Shown here: piece after piece, positions 49,741 to 58,158 of the stretch | Layout of the letters: each line of letters begins with the position of its first letter | How positions within the stretch are numbered: the stretch's first letter is position 1 | NCBI GenBank assembly: GCA_019235885.1 | Contig: JAFAKB010000026.1 | Span: forward strand, 1-64,000 | Source: Candidatus Eremiobacterota bacterium | GTDB lineage: Bacteria > Vulcanimicrobiota > Vulcanimicrobiia > Vulcanimicrobiales > Vulcanimicrobiaceae | DNA: 64,000 nucleotides | Reading direction: 5' to 3' | Position numbers and translations under genes: made by a program | The notes under the pieces: model-generated | What the model was told of the DNA's origin: nothing | The model's input: the letters and a program-made list of their open reading frames with translations, nothing else | The model's database searches: none

Positions 49741-50543
49741 GCCGCCGGATCGGCGCGGCGGAGATCGCCGCGCGCAAAGGCGCCGCCTTTCCCGTCGTCA
49801 CCGCGTACGACGCGCCGTTCGCGCGCTGCGCCGAGGAGGCCGGGATCGACGTGATCTTGGTCGGTGACTCGCTCGGCATGGTCGTGCTCGGCTACGACTC
49901 GACGGCGCCGGTCGAGTTGAACGACATGATTCGCCATTGCGGAGCGGCGGTGCGCGGAACGCAGCGCGCGCACGTGATCGCCGATCTGCCGTTCGGGACG
50001 TACGAAGCCTCGGACGAGCTGGCGGTCGCGAGCGCGACCGAGCTGGTGAAACGCGGCCGCGCCTCCTCGGTGAAGCTCGAGGGCGGGGTCAACGCAGCCG
50101 CGCGCATCCGGGCGATCGTGCGCAGCGGCATCCCGGTCTGCGCGCACATCGGCGTGCTGCCGCAAACTGCCTCGCTGGGCAGCGGATTTCGCCTCAAGCG
50201 CGAGCGAGAGCGGCTCGTGCGCGACGCCGACGCGGTCGCCGAAGCGGGCGCGTTCGCGGTGGTGCTCGAGATGGTGGAAGACACGCTCGCGGCGGAGATC
50301 ACGCAGCGCAGCCCGATCCCGACGATCGGAATCGGCGCCGGACCGAGTTGCGACGGCCAAGTGCTGGTGCTGCACGACCTGCTCGGGCTCTATCCCGACG
50401 CCCCGCCGTTCGCGAAACGGTACGCGAACCTGGGCGAAGCCGCGACCGGCGCGCTGCGCGCGTACGCCGACGACGTCCGGGCGCACGCGTTTCCGCCGGC
50501 GCGCGTGAAGATCGCCCACGACGGGAACGGCTATCGTCCCTGA
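49737..50543 (+). CDS. panB: 3-methyl-2-oxobutanoate hydroxymethyltransferase
   Basis: A 268-residue TIM-barrel enzyme that adds a hydroxymethyl group from methylene-THF to 2-oxoisovalerate to give ketopantoate. Conserved blocks are VVTAYDAPFA, DVILVGDSLGMVVLGYDST, HVIADLPFGTYE, VKLEGG, PVCAHIGVLPQ, ETEAGAF-like AVAEAGAFAVVLEMV, and IPTIGIGAGPSCDGQVLVLHDLLGL. Catalytic aspartates and glutamate (V-L-E-M) are retained. The GTG start is translationally coupled to panE. No panC or panD is present here. Confidence 0.94.
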   Translation: MSRRIGAAEIAARKGAAFPVVTAYDAPFARCAEEAGIDVILVGDSLGMVVLGYDSTAPVELNDMIRHCGAAVRGTQRAHVIADLPFGTYEASDELAVASATELVKRGRASSVKLEGGVNAAARIRAIVRSGIPVCAHIGVLPQTASLGSGFRLKRERERLVRDADAVAEAGAFAVVLEMVEDTLAAEITQRSPIPTIGIGAGPSCDGQVLVLHDLLGLYPDAPPFAKRYANLGEAATGALRAYADDVRAHAFPPARVKIAHDGNGYRP

Positions 50544-50591
50544 CCCCTCCCACGGAGGGCACCCGGGCGTGTGCGCCGTAAGGTGAACGTC

Positions 50592-51524
50592 ATGTACCTT
50601 CGCAGGATCGCGTTCTTTTCGTTGGTCGCGCTGTTGGTCGCGCCGGCTGCCGCTTCGGCGGAGTTCGACAACACCGTCCCGTGGCGGAACCTGAGCACGA
50701 ACGCGCCGCTGGTGATCACGCGGACGTCGACCTGGTTCAACTCGGACGGAACGATCCGGTTGTGCGTGAACTTCCGCAACGTCTCGAACAAGGCCGCCTC
50801 GCGCGCGCGCATCACCTTCGAGTTCGACGACTCGTTCGACCGCCCGCTGCGCGACGCGGTCCTCGAGCGCTCCGGCTCGTTCGGGCCCGGAATCCTGATC
50901 GAAGGGAAGATGGACGTGCTCGGCGGCAACACCGACTCGTTCAACAACTGCGTCGACCGCGTCCAAGGCACTTCGATCAAGCCGAGGATCGAAAAGATCG
51001 ACGTCACGGACGTCATCTTCGAAGACGGCACGCGCTGGAAGAAAGGCGAGCCGTTCGTGCGGGCGTTCGACAACGGCGGCAACCGCGTCATCGCCACCAC
51101 GACGCCGGGCGCGAGCCCGAGCCCCGGGCCGGCCGGATCCGCTCCGGTCGTCACGATCAGCGGCGCGACGGCGACCGGCGGGATGGTTGGACCGGCGGGC
51201 GCGCTGTACGGCACGATCGCTTGGGTGCCGGGCTCGCGAACCGCGTACGGCGTCGCGACCGACCAGCAGTCGCAGGACCAGGCCGACTTCGCCGCCATGA
51301 CGCTCTGCACGAAGTTCACCAACGGCGCCGGCGGCTGCAAGCCGGTCGAGCGCATGACGGGTACGTCAAAGTGCGCGGCGATCGCGACCGACGGAACCCA
51401 CATCGCGACGGCGCACGGCGGCGACTCCGGCTCGACGATTCAGGCGGTCCTGACGCTGCTCGCGCAAGAGGGCGGCACGGTCGATGCGAACAGCGTCGTT
51501 GCGAGCAAGTGCAACTCACACTGA
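50592..51524 (+). CDS. Secreted protein with C-terminal DUF4189-like domain
   Basis: A 310-residue exported protein. A signal peptide (RIAFFSLVALLVAPAAASA) is followed by a beta-rich domain with paired cysteines (C56 and C119 region, NNCVDRV), a Pro/Ser linker (TTPGASPSPGPAG), and a C-terminal domain beginning IAWVPGSRTAYGVATDQQSQDQADFAAMTLC that resembles DUF4189 (repeat of A-x-A-Y-G ... A-x-A-L-x-C). Such domains are secreted and of unknown function. ATG 50592 has AAGGTGA 6 bases upstream. Monocistronic; a dispersed repeat follows 8 bases after the stop. Confidence 0.7.
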   Translation: MYLRRIAFFSLVALLVAPAAASAEFDNTVPWRNLSTNAPLVITRTSTWFNSDGTIRLCVNFRNVSNKAASRARITFEFDDSFDRPLRDAVLERSGSFGPGILIEGKMDVLGGNTDSFNNCVDRVQGTSIKPRIEKIDVTDVIFEDGTRWKKGEPFVRAFDNGGNRVIATTTPGASPSPGPAGSAPVVTISGATATGGMVGPAGALYGTIAWVPGSRTAYGVATDQQSQDQADFAAMTLCTKFTNGAGGCKPVERMTGTSKCAAIATDGTHIATAHGGDSGSTIQAVLTLLAQEGGTVDANSVVASKCNSH

Positions 51525-51532
51525 AAACCCTG

Positions 51533-51557
51533 TCACCCTGAGCTTGTCGAAGGGCGA
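51533..51557 (+). repeat. REP-like element between convergent genes
   Basis: TCACCCTGAGCTTGTCGAAG plus GGCGA, a copy of the dispersed element, lies between the convergent secreted-protein and thiolase genes. It could serve as a terminator or an mRNA-stabilising hairpin. Confidence 0.72.
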
Positions 51558-51572
51558 CCGAACGACGTCGTC

Positions 51573-52766
51573 CTAGAGCCGCTCGAAGATCGTCGCGATT
51601 CCCTGGCCCATTCCGATGCACATCGTCGCCAAGCCGTAGCGGCCGCCGCGGCGCTTCAGCTCGTGCAGCAGCGTCGTCGCGATGCGCGCGCCGCTGCAGC
51701 CGAGCGGGTGGCCGAGCGCGATCGCGCCGCCGTTGACGTTGACGATCGCCGGGTCGATCCCGAGCTCCTTGACGCAGGCGACGCTCTGCGCGGCGAACGC
51801 TTCGTTCAGCTCGACCAAGTCGAGATCGCGAACGTCGAGCTTCGCGCGCGCGAGCGCTTTGCGCGTCGCGCCGATCGGGCCGATCCCCATCACGCTCGGA
51901 TCGACGCCGAACGTCGCCGACGTCACCACCCGCGCGAGCGGCTGCCAGCCGCGCTGCTCCGCCGCCTCGGCGCTGCACAGCAGCAGCGCCGCGGCGCCGT
52001 CGTTGAGCGGTGAGGAGTTGCCGGCCGTCACCGTCCCGTTCGCCTTGAACGCAGGCTTCAAGTTCGCCAGCGCTTCGAGCGTCGTCTCGGGGCGCGGCGG
52101 CTCGTCCTGGGTCATCTCGTAGCTCTTCTTCCCCTGCTCGACGCGCACCGGGACGAGCTCCGCGCCGAACTTTCCGCTCGCGACGGCGGCCTTGCACTTC
52201 ATCTGGCTCTCGTAGGCGAAGCGGTCCTGGTCTTCGCGCGTCACGCCGAACTGCTCCGCGACCTTTTCCGCCGTCTCGCCGAGCGTGAGCGGCGGGTACA
52301 TCGCGGCGAGCCGCGGGTTCACCATGCGGTTGCCCAGCGTCGTGTCGTGGATGTCCGGCGCGCGGTCGTACGGCTTCTCGGACTTGAGGATCACGAACGG
52401 CGCGCGCGTCATCGACTCGGCGCCGCCGGCGACCGCGACGTCGATCACGCCGGCCGCGATCGCATGGTAGGCCGAGTTCAGCGCTTGCAGCCCGCTGCCG
52501 CAGAGCCGGTTCAGCGTCGTGCCGGGGACGCTCGGCGGGAGGCCCGCGAGCAGGCTCGCCATCCGGCCCCCGTTGCGGCAGTCCTCGCCGGCCTGGTTCG
52601 CCGCGCCCCAGAAGAGGTCGTCGAGCGACTCGGGGTCGAGCTTGGTGCGCTCCACCAGGGCGCGGATCGCGTACGAGGCGAGGTCGTCGGGGCGAACGGG
52701 GGCGAGGGCGCCGCCGTACCGCCCGATCGGCGTGCGGAGCGCGTCGACAACAACTGCGTGGGCCAT
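51573..52766 (-). CDS. Acetyl-CoA C-acyltransferase (PaaJ/PcaF-type thiolase)
   Basis: A 397-residue thiolase. The acyl-accepting cysteine is C89 in LNRLCGSGLQAL; the other catalytic residues lie in ELNEAFAAQ, GGAIALGHPLGCSGAR (His) and LATMCIGMGQG (Cys 383). The segment with AGGAESMTRAPFV and the overall layout fit beta-ketoadipyl-CoA/3-oxo-5,6-didehydrosuberyl-CoA thiolases as well as acetyl-CoA acetyltransferases. With paaK, paaF and paaG nearby (on the opposite strand), a phenylacetate-pathway thiolase is likely but not proven. Confidence 0.88.
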   Translation of the reverse strand: MAHAVVVDALRTPIGRYGGALAPVRPDDLASYAIRALVERTKLDPESLDDLFWGAANQAGEDCRNGGRMASLLAGLPPSVPGTTLNRLCGSGLQALNSAYHAIAAGVIDVAVAGGAESMTRAPFVILKSEKPYDRAPDIHDTTLGNRMVNPRLAAMYPPLTLGETAEKVAEQFGVTREDQDRFAYESQMKCKAAVASGKFGAELVPVRVEQGKKSYEMTQDEPPRPETTLEALANLKPAFKANGTVTAGNSSPLNDGAAALLLCSAEAAEQRGWQPLARVVTSATFGVDPSVMGIGPIGATRKALARAKLDVRDLDLVELNEAFAAQSVACVKELGIDPAIVNVNGGAIALGHPLGCSGARIATTLLHELKRRGGRYGLATMCIGMGQGIATIFERL

Positions 52767-52814
52767 CTCAGCCGCACCACGTTCGCGCGCGGGGAGACGG
52801 CGCCTCGCGGAGCG

Positions 52815-53030
52815 TCAGCGCGAGGAGACCGGCCGAACCCGCGCGCGGTGCAGCTCGACGACCGGCCCGTGCCGCCAGGCCGACTCCAGCAGGCGCGCCT
52901 TCTTGCAGGCGCAGTAGCTCTTCAGGTGCGCGGTGCGCGGAAAAGCACCGAGAAACGCCGCACACCCGTGCGCGTCATGCAGCCGAAATGAATGGCCGCA
53001 CGAGCACGAAATTTCGGTCGGCTCGGTCAT
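52815..53030 (-). CDS. Small cysteine-rich, zinc-ribbon-like protein
   Basis: A 71-residue protein with two metal-binding-type clusters, CSCGHSFRLHDAHGC (residues 9-23) and YCACKKAR (about 39-46). The Cys/His pattern suggests one bound zinc. It has no signal or membrane segment. The ribosome-binding site is not evident, and the gene stands between the thiolase and the divergent flavin monooxygenase genes. Similar short Cys-rich proteins are widespread in GC-rich bacteria and uncharacterised. Confidence 0.55.
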   Translation of the reverse strand: MTEPTEISCSCGHSFRLHDAHGCAAFLGAFPRTAHLKSYCACKKARLLESAWRHGPVVELHRARVRPVSSR

Positions 53031-53150
53031 CGGAGGAACAGCATAGCGCCGCGGCGCGCTCGCGTCGGCCCGCTACCGCACCGTCCGCCGGCCGATTTTC
53101 GGGGCTGGTCGGGGGGCGTTCGGGCGCGCGGCGGTCGAACGGTCGGCAGC

Positions 53151-54395
53151 ATGGCGACGATGAACGTGCGATGCTGCATCGCGGGCGGCGGCCCGGCCGG
53201 GATGATGCTCGGCTTCCTGCTGGCCCGGGCCGGCGTCGAGATCGCCGTGCTCGAGAAGCACGCGGACTTTCTGCGCGACTTCCGGGGCGACACGGTGCAC
53301 CCGTCGACGCTCGAGGTCATGGGCGAGCTGGGCCTGCTCGACGACTTTCTCAAGCTCCCGCACACCGAGGTCAGCACGATCGGCGGCATGGTCAACGACG
53401 TCGCGGTCGAGATCGCCGATCTGCGCCCGCTGCGAACGCGCTGCAACTTCATCGCCCTCATGCCGCAATGGGATTTCTTGAACTTCTTGGCGGAGCGCGG
53501 CGCGCGGTATGCGACGTTCCGCGTGCTCATGCGCGCGGAAGTGACGGAGCTCATCCTCGAGGGCGGGCGCGTCGCGGGGGTTCGCGCCGCCACTCCGGAC
53601 GGGCCGTTGGAGGTCCGAGCCGACCTCGTGGTCGGCGCCGACGGCCGGCATTCGACCGTGCGCGCGCGAGCCGGCTTCGCGGTGCAGGATCTCGGCGCGC
53701 CGATCGACGTGCTGTGGATGCGGCTGCCGAAACACGCCGACGACCCGATCTCGCGGTTCGGATACTTCGAGGCGGGACGGCTGCTGGTGACGCTCGACCG
53801 CGGCGACTACTGGCAGTGCGCGTACGTCATCGCGAAAGGCGGCTTCGCCGCGCTGCAGGCCCGTGGGCTTCAGACGCTGCGCGAGGAGATCGTCGCGCTC
53901 GCGCCGTTCCTTCGCGAGCGGGTCGAGCAATTGCACGACTGGGACGACGTGAAGCTGCTGACGGTCGTCGTCGACCGCCTTTCGCGCTGGTACCGGCCGG
54001 GGCTGCTGTGCATCGGCGACGCCGCGCACGCGATGTCGCCGATGGGCGGCGTCGGGATCAACCTCGCCATCCAGGACGCCGTCGCCACCGCGAACATCCT
54101 GGCCCAGCCGCTTTCGACCGGGAGCGTGACCGAACGCGATCTGCGCGCGGTGCAGCGGCGGCGAACGTTTCCGATGCGCGCGATCCAGGCGATGCAGGTG
54201 TTCGTCGCCGGCCGCGCGTTCCGCAACATCGGCGCAGCGCAGCCCGGGCCTTCGCGACCCGGCTGGGTTCCCTGGCCGGTGCGGCTGCTGCTGCGCTTTC
54301 CGTTCCTGCGGCGGTTGCCGGCGTGGTTCATCGGCGTCGGCCCGCGCCCCGAGCACGTCCGCACGCCGGAGCGCGCTACACCGCGATCCGGGTAG
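53151..54395 (+). CDS. FAD-dependent aromatic-type monooxygenase (PHBH fold)
   Basis: A 414-residue flavoprotein of the p-hydroxybenzoate hydroxylase/UbiH group. Motifs are the dinucleotide fold GGGPAGMMLGFLLARAG, the DG motif LVVGADGRHSTVR, and GDAAHAMSPMGGVGINLAIQDA (GD motif). This class hydroxylates or epoxidises aromatic or polyketide-like substrates with NAD(P)H and O2. The ATG at 53151 begins directly with the fold; upstream frame has no conservation. The final 20 bases overlap the convergent Ldh2-family gene. The substrate is unknown; proximity to phenylacetate genes gives only a weak hint. Confidence 0.83.
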   Translation: MATMNVRCCIAGGGPAGMMLGFLLARAGVEIAVLEKHADFLRDFRGDTVHPSTLEVMGELGLLDDFLKLPHTEVSTIGGMVNDVAVEIADLRPLRTRCNFIALMPQWDFLNFLAERGARYATFRVLMRAEVTELILEGGRVAGVRAATPDGPLEVRADLVVGADGRHSTVRARAGFAVQDLGAPIDVLWMRLPKHADDPISRFGYFEAGRLLVTLDRGDYWQCAYVIAKGGFAALQARGLQTLREEIVALAPFLRERVEQLHDWDDVKLLTVVVDRLSRWYRPGLLCIGDAAHAMSPMGGVGINLAIQDAVATANILAQPLSTGSVTERDLRAVQRRRTFPMRAIQAMQVFVAGRAFRNIGAAQPGPSRPGWVPWPVRLLLRFPFLRRLPAWFIGVGPRPEHVRTPERATPRSG

Positions 54396-55467
54396 GCGGC
54401 GCGATGCCGAGCTCGTGCGCGAGCGAATCGAGGTCGTCGATCACCGGGGCGATCAGCGGGATGCCGTCGCGCCGGAACGCGATCTCGTTCTCGTGCTCGA
54501 TCTCTCCCGCGACGTACACGCGGCTTTGCGCCGGCGCCGGCGCGCTGCGCTTGAACGCGCGCAGCTCTTCGTCCATCTGCCGCTTGAACTCGGCGACGTC
54601 GCGCAGCGCGTCGATGCGGATCGCGCCGAAGAAGTGCGAGGTGATTCCCGCCGGCGCGTCGGGGCTCTCGCGCAGCGTCAGCGCCGGACCGAACCAGCCG
54701 GCGGCGAGAACGCCCGTCAGCAATTCCGCGAGCACCCCCAGGCCGTAGCCTTTGTGGCCGCCGTTCTCGGTGCCGAACCCGCCGAGCGGGAGCAGCGAAC
54801 CGCCGGTGTGGCGCACCGCGGGATCGGTCGTCGACGCGCCTTCTTCGTCGACCGCCCAGCCCGGCTTGAGCGGAAGGCCTTTGCGCTCGTAGACCTCCAG
54901 CTTGCCGTACGTGACGGTCGTGGTCGCGAAGTCGAGCACGAAGGGCGGCTCTTCGCCGGCCGGAACGGCGAACGCGAACGGGTTCGTCCCCTGCATCTTC
55001 GTGCGCCCGAACGTCGGCACGGCGAAGTGCGCGGAGTCGGTCGTGCAGATCCCGATCATGTCCTGCTCGAGCGCCATCATCGCGTAATAGCCCGCAATGC
55101 CGTAGTGGTTGGAGTTGCGCACCGCGGCGAACGCGATCCCGCTGCCGCGCGCCTTGTCGATCGCGCGCGTCATCGCGTAATGCGAGGCTGGATGGCCGAG
55201 CCCGTTGCCCGCGTCGAGCAGCAGCGAGGAGTCCGTCTCGCGCGCGACCTCGTAGCGCGGGCGCGCGGCGATGCGGCCGTTGCGGATGCGGTCGACGTAG
55301 AACCAGCGCAGCCGCGCGACGCCGTGCGACTCGATCCCGCGCCGGTCCGCGGCGACGAGCACGTCGGCGACGATCTTCGCCTGTGCTTCGTCGACGCCGG
55401 CGCGGGTGAGCGCGCGCTCGACGAACGCGATCAGATCGCCTTCGCGGACGCGAGCCGTTTCAGCCAA
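54376..55467 (-). CDS. Malate/L-lactate dehydrogenase (Ldh2) family oxidoreductase, copy 1
   Basis: A 363-residue member of the Ldh2/MDH-II family (not related to Rossmann lactate dehydrogenases) that oxidises 2-hydroxyacids with NAD(P). Family blocks are ADRRGIESHGVARL, NGLGHPASHYAM, VRNSNHYGIAGYY (catalytic His), PTFGRTKMQGTNPFAFAVP and GFGTENGGHKGYGLGVL. Candidate substrates include malate, sulfolactate, ureidoglycolate and 2,3-diketogulonate. It lies directly downstream of a paralog (8-base overlap), so two related enzymes are co-produced. Its end overlaps the monooxygenase gene. Confidence 0.85.
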   Translation of the reverse strand: MAETARVREGDLIAFVERALTRAGVDEAQAKIVADVLVAADRRGIESHGVARLRWFYVDRIRNGRIAARPRYEVARETDSSLLLDAGNGLGHPASHYAMTRAIDKARGSGIAFAAVRNSNHYGIAGYYAMMALEQDMIGICTTDSAHFAVPTFGRTKMQGTNPFAFAVPAGEEPPFVLDFATTTVTYGKLEVYERKGLPLKPGWAVDEEGASTTDPAVRHTGGSLLPLGGFGTENGGHKGYGLGVLAELLTGVLAAGWFGPALTLRESPDAPAGITSHFFGAIRIDALRDVAEFKRQMDEELRAFKRSAPAPAQSRVYVAGEIEHENEIAFRRDGIPLIAPVIDDLDSLAHELGIAPPTRIAV

Positions 55468-56563
55468 CGGTGAAGCGCTCCAGCTTCTCGATGCCGAGGC
55501 GCTCGGCCAGCGCGTCGATCCCGTCCCACACTTTCGGATCGATCGGCACGCCTTCGCGGCGATAGCGTTCGGTGTTCAGCCGCTCGGGCTCGCCGGCGGT
55601 CATCACGCGTTCAGCGCCCGGTGCCGGCGCGCTCTCTTCGAACGCGCACAGCTCGCGCGCGAGGTCGCGCTGGAACACGGCGCCATCCCGCAGCGCGTCG
55701 ATCTTGAAGGCGGCGAAGAAGTGGCCCACCGAGCCGCCGTGCAGGCCGCGCTCGTCGAGGCGCAGGTCGGTGCCGAACATGCCGCCGGAGAGCACGCCGC
55801 ACAGAATTTCCACCAGCGCGCCGAGCCCGTAGCCTTTGTGGCCGCCGTTCTCGGTGCCGTAGCCGCCGAGCGGAAGCAGCGCGCCGCTCGTCATCGCGAG
55901 CGCGGCGTCGAGCGTCTCGCGGCCGTCCGCGTCGACCGCCCAGCCGGGCTTGAGCGGCTTTCCCTTGCGGTCGCTGACTTCGAGCCGGCCGAACGTCACG
56001 CCGGTCGTCGCCATGTCGAGCACGTACGGCGGGTGGCCGTCGGCCGGGATCGCGACGGCGATCGGGTTCGTCCCTTGCGTCTTCTGCCGGCCGAACGTCG
56101 GCACCGCGAGGTGCGTCGAGTTGGTCATCGAGAGCCCGATCATGCCGTGCTCGAGCGCCATCATCGCGTAGTACGCGGCGATCCCGTAGTGGTTCGAGTT
56201 GCGGACCGTCGCGAACGCCAGCCCCTGCTCGCGCGCCTTCTCGAGCGTCTTGCGCATCGCGAAGATGCCGGCCGGGTGCCCGAGCCCGTTGCCGGCGTCG
56301 AGCGCGAGCTGGGTCGGCCGGTCGCAGAGCGCCGTGTACGCCGGCCGCGGCACGACGACGCCGGCTTCGATGCGGCGCACGTAGAACAGGTCGAGCCGCG
56401 CGATCCCGTGCGACTCGACGCCGCGCAGATCGGCCGCGACCAGCACCCCGGCGACGTCGTTCGCGTCGGGCTCGCTCACGCCGACCGCGCGCAGCGCGCG
56501 CACGATGAAGTCGTGCTCGTCCGCTTCACGGGCGCGGATGGGTGAAGGCGCTTCGCCGATCAT
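55460..56563 (-). CDS. Malate/L-lactate dehydrogenase (Ldh2) family oxidoreductase, copy 2
   Basis: A 367-residue paralog of copy 1 with the same blocks (ADLRGVESHGIARL, NGLGHPAGIFAM, VRNSNHYGIAAYY, PTFGRQKTQGTNPIAVAIP, GYGTENGGHKGYGLGAL). The two differ in residues lining the substrate pocket, for example NSTHLAVP in place of DSAHFAVP, and might form a heteromer or act on different hydroxyacids. ATG 56563 is chosen; the frame extends upstream without conserved sequence. It is divergent from the repeat-peptide/JmjC gene pair with 140 bases between them. Confidence 0.83.
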   Translation of the reverse strand: MIGEAPSPIRAREADEHDFIVRALRAVGVSEPDANDVAGVLVAADLRGVESHGIARLDLFYVRRIEAGVVVPRPAYTALCDRPTQLALDAGNGLGHPAGIFAMRKTLEKAREQGLAFATVRNSNHYGIAAYYAMMALEHGMIGLSMTNSTHLAVPTFGRQKTQGTNPIAVAIPADGHPPYVLDMATTGVTFGRLEVSDRKGKPLKPGWAVDADGRETLDAALAMTSGALLPLGGYGTENGGHKGYGLGALVEILCGVLSGGMFGTDLRLDERGLHGGSVGHFFAAFKIDALRDGAVFQRDLARELCAFEESAPAPGAERVMTAGEPERLNTERYRREGVPIDPKVWDGIDALAERLGIEKLERFTVG

Positions 56564-56659
56564 CCCGGCGTGGTTGCGCGGGCCGAACGGCGTCCTCCTC
56601 GCCGAGCGCGTTTGCCGGACGAGCTCCAATGGGAAGAGAACCGTACCGTCCCGGCCCAC

Positions 56660-56691
56660 GGCTCCGCTCCTCGGAGCCCGGCTTTTCTTTT
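56660..56691 (+). terminator. Intrinsic-terminator-like hairpin in leader of repeat-peptide gene
   Basis: GGCTCCG (56660-56666) pairs with CGGAGCC (56672-56678) around a 5-base loop, then CGGC and TTTTCTTTT (to 56691). It reads as a + strand terminator but lies between divergent genes, only 13 bases before the next start codon. It would therefore act as an attenuator in the leader of that gene. Confidence 0.5.
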
Positions 56692-56703
56692 CGGAGCAGG
56701 ACC

Positions 56704-56925
56704 ATGCAGAGCAAGACCCGCTATGACGATTCCGACGTCCGGACTATCTGGCCGAACGGCCCGCGCGCGAGCGTCGCCCCGGACGACGCCGGACGCGACG
56801 ACGGCAGCGCGCCGCAGCCCGACGATGCCGGACGCGACGACGGCAGCGCGCCGCAGCCGGACGACGCCGGACGCGACGACGGGAGCGCGCCGCAGCCGGA
56901 CGACGCGGGGCGCGACGACACCTAG
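56704..56925 (+). CDS. Small protein with 13-residue tandem repeats (possible RiPP precursor)
   Basis: A 73-residue protein. The first 25 residues (MQSKTRYDDSDVRTIWPNG and on) look like a leader; the rest is three exact copies of PDDAGRDDGSAPQ followed by a partial fourth (PDDAGRDDT). There is no signal peptide. GGAGCAGG lies a few bases before the ATG. The stop codon is 3 bases before the GTG of a JmjC/cupin-4 oxygenase gene, so the two are almost certainly co-translated. Repeated cores next to a modifying enzyme are a hallmark of multi-core RiPP precursors. Each repeat has one Arg and four Asp as possible hydroxylation sites. The role is an inference. Confidence 0.62.
   Translation: MQSKTRYDDSDVRTIWPNGPRASVAPDDAGRDDGSAPQPDDAGRDDGSAPQPDDAGRDDGSAPQPDDAGRDDT
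56779..56922 (+). repeat. 39-bp tandem repeat encoding PDDAGRDDGSAPQ
   Basis: Three full 39-bp units (56779-56817, 56818-56856, 56857-56895) and a partial fourth (56896-56922). The units differ by a few synonymous bases (for example GAC/GAT, GGC/GGG), while the encoded peptide is constant, suggesting selection on the protein sequence. Confidence 0.8.
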
Positions 56926-56928
56926 CCG

Positions 56929-58158
56929 GTGCTGACGCACGAGCCGCACGTGCGCGCGAGCGGTGCGCGCGCGCTGGAGCGCTGCGTCCGCTCGGACGTC
57001 CGGCGCTTCTTCGCGGACGTCTGGTCGCAGCGGCCGCTGCTGATCGAGCACCGTGACGACGCGGCGTTCGGCGATCTCTTCTCGCTCGAAAGCGTCGACC
57101 GCATCCTGTCCGGAACCTTTCCGCGCCGCCCCGCGGTGCGGCTGGTCAAGGACGGGGCGGAGCTTCCGCCGAGCACGTACGTGCGCACCGTCAGCCTTGG
57201 CTCCGAGTGGCTGCACGACGTCATCGACGCAGGCCGGGTCTACGACGCGTTTCAAAAGGGCGCGACGATCGTCGTGCAAGGCTTGCAGCGCTATTGGGAA
57301 CCCGTCATGCGCTTCACGCGCGACCTCGAGCTGGAGCTCTCGCATCCGGTTCAGGTGAACGCGTACGTCTCGCCGCCCGGCGAGCGCGGCTTGGGCGTCC
57401 ACTACGACACGCACGACGTCTTCGTGCTTCAGATCAGCGGCTCGAAGCGCTGGAACGTCCACGAGCGCGCCGTCGAGTTTCCGCTCCCGCACCAGCGCTC
57501 GCGCGCCGCCCCGGTTGCGGCGCAGTCGCTGATCGAGCACGAGCTCCTCGCCGGCCAGTCGCTCTACGTCCCGCGCGGCTTTCTGCACGAAGCGATCGCG
57601 ACGACGCAGGTCTCCGTCCATCTCACGGTCGGCATCTTGTGCTACACCTGGAAAGACCTGTTCGACCAAGTGTTCCGGGACACCGAGGACGTCGCGGCCT
57701 TTCGCGAGGCGCTGCCGGCCGGGTTCGCGCACGACGTCGCCGCGCACGCGCCGGCGATCGCCGCGAAACTGCGCGCGCTTGCCGAATGGGTGGAGGAGCG
57801 TGACCCGCACGCGCTCGGCGAGCGGCTCGCGAACCGCTTTCTCTCCTCGCGCGCGCCGATCCGGTTCGGCCAGTTCGAACAGCTCCCGCTGATCGCCGCG
57901 CTCGATGCGCGCAGCGCGGTGCGGCTGCGGCCCGGCAACGTCTTCGGCGTCCGCGCCGCCGAGGCGGACGAGATCGCGGTCGCGCTCGGCGACCGCACGC
58001 TGGTGATGCCGGCGGCGCTCGAGCCGGCGCTGCGCTTCGTCGCGCGCGGCGAGCCCTTCACGCCGGCCGAGCTCGAGATGTTCGAAGACCTCGAGAGCGC
58101 GATCGCGTTCGTGCGCCGCTTGGCGCGCGAAGGCGCGCTCGAGATCCTCAGCCTGTGA
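56929..58158 (+). CDS. JmjC/cupin-4 2-oxoglutarate oxygenase (ROX-like)
   Basis: A 409-residue Fe(II)/2-oxoglutarate dioxygenase. The double-stranded beta-helix holds H158xD160 in GVHYDTHDVFVLQISGSKRW and the distal histidine H220 in YVPRGFLHEA, the metal triad of ribosomal oxygenases (YcfD, MINA53, NO66). The C-terminal part is the helical and winged-helix-like dimer domain of that group. Known members hydroxylate Arg or His in ribosomal proteins. Here the gene begins 3 bases after the repeat-peptide stop, making the peptide a good candidate substrate; ribosomal protein uL16 is the alternative. GTG start without a clear ribosome-binding site fits coupled translation. Its end overlaps the E2 gene by 11 bases. 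Confidence 0.83.
   Translation: MLTHEPHVRASGARALERCVRSDVRRFFADVWSQRPLLIEHRDDAAFGDLFSLESVDRILSGTFPRRPAVRLVKDGAELPPSTYVRTVSLGSEWLHDVIDAGRVYDAFQKGATIVVQGLQRYWEPVMRFTRDLELELSHPVQVNAYVSPPGERGLGVHYDTHDVFVLQISGSKRWNVHERAVEFPLPHQRSRAAPVAAQSLIEHELLAGQSLYVPRGFLHEAIATTQVSVHLTVGILCYTWKDLFDQVFRDTEDVAAFREALPAGFAHDVAAHAPAIAAKLRALAEWVEERDPHALGERLANRFLSSRAPIRFGQFEQLPLIAALDARSAVRLRPGNVFGVRAAEADEIAVALGDRTLVMPAALEPALRFVARGEPFTPAELEMFEDLESAIAFVRRLAREGALEILSL

Noticed and set aside
56721-56921. Minus-strand repeat protein (SSRPASSGCGALP units) opposite the repeat peptide
   Set aside because: It is the antisense reading of the tandem repeat; the plus-strand frame has a ribosome-binding site, a non-repeat leader and coupling to the oxygenase gene.
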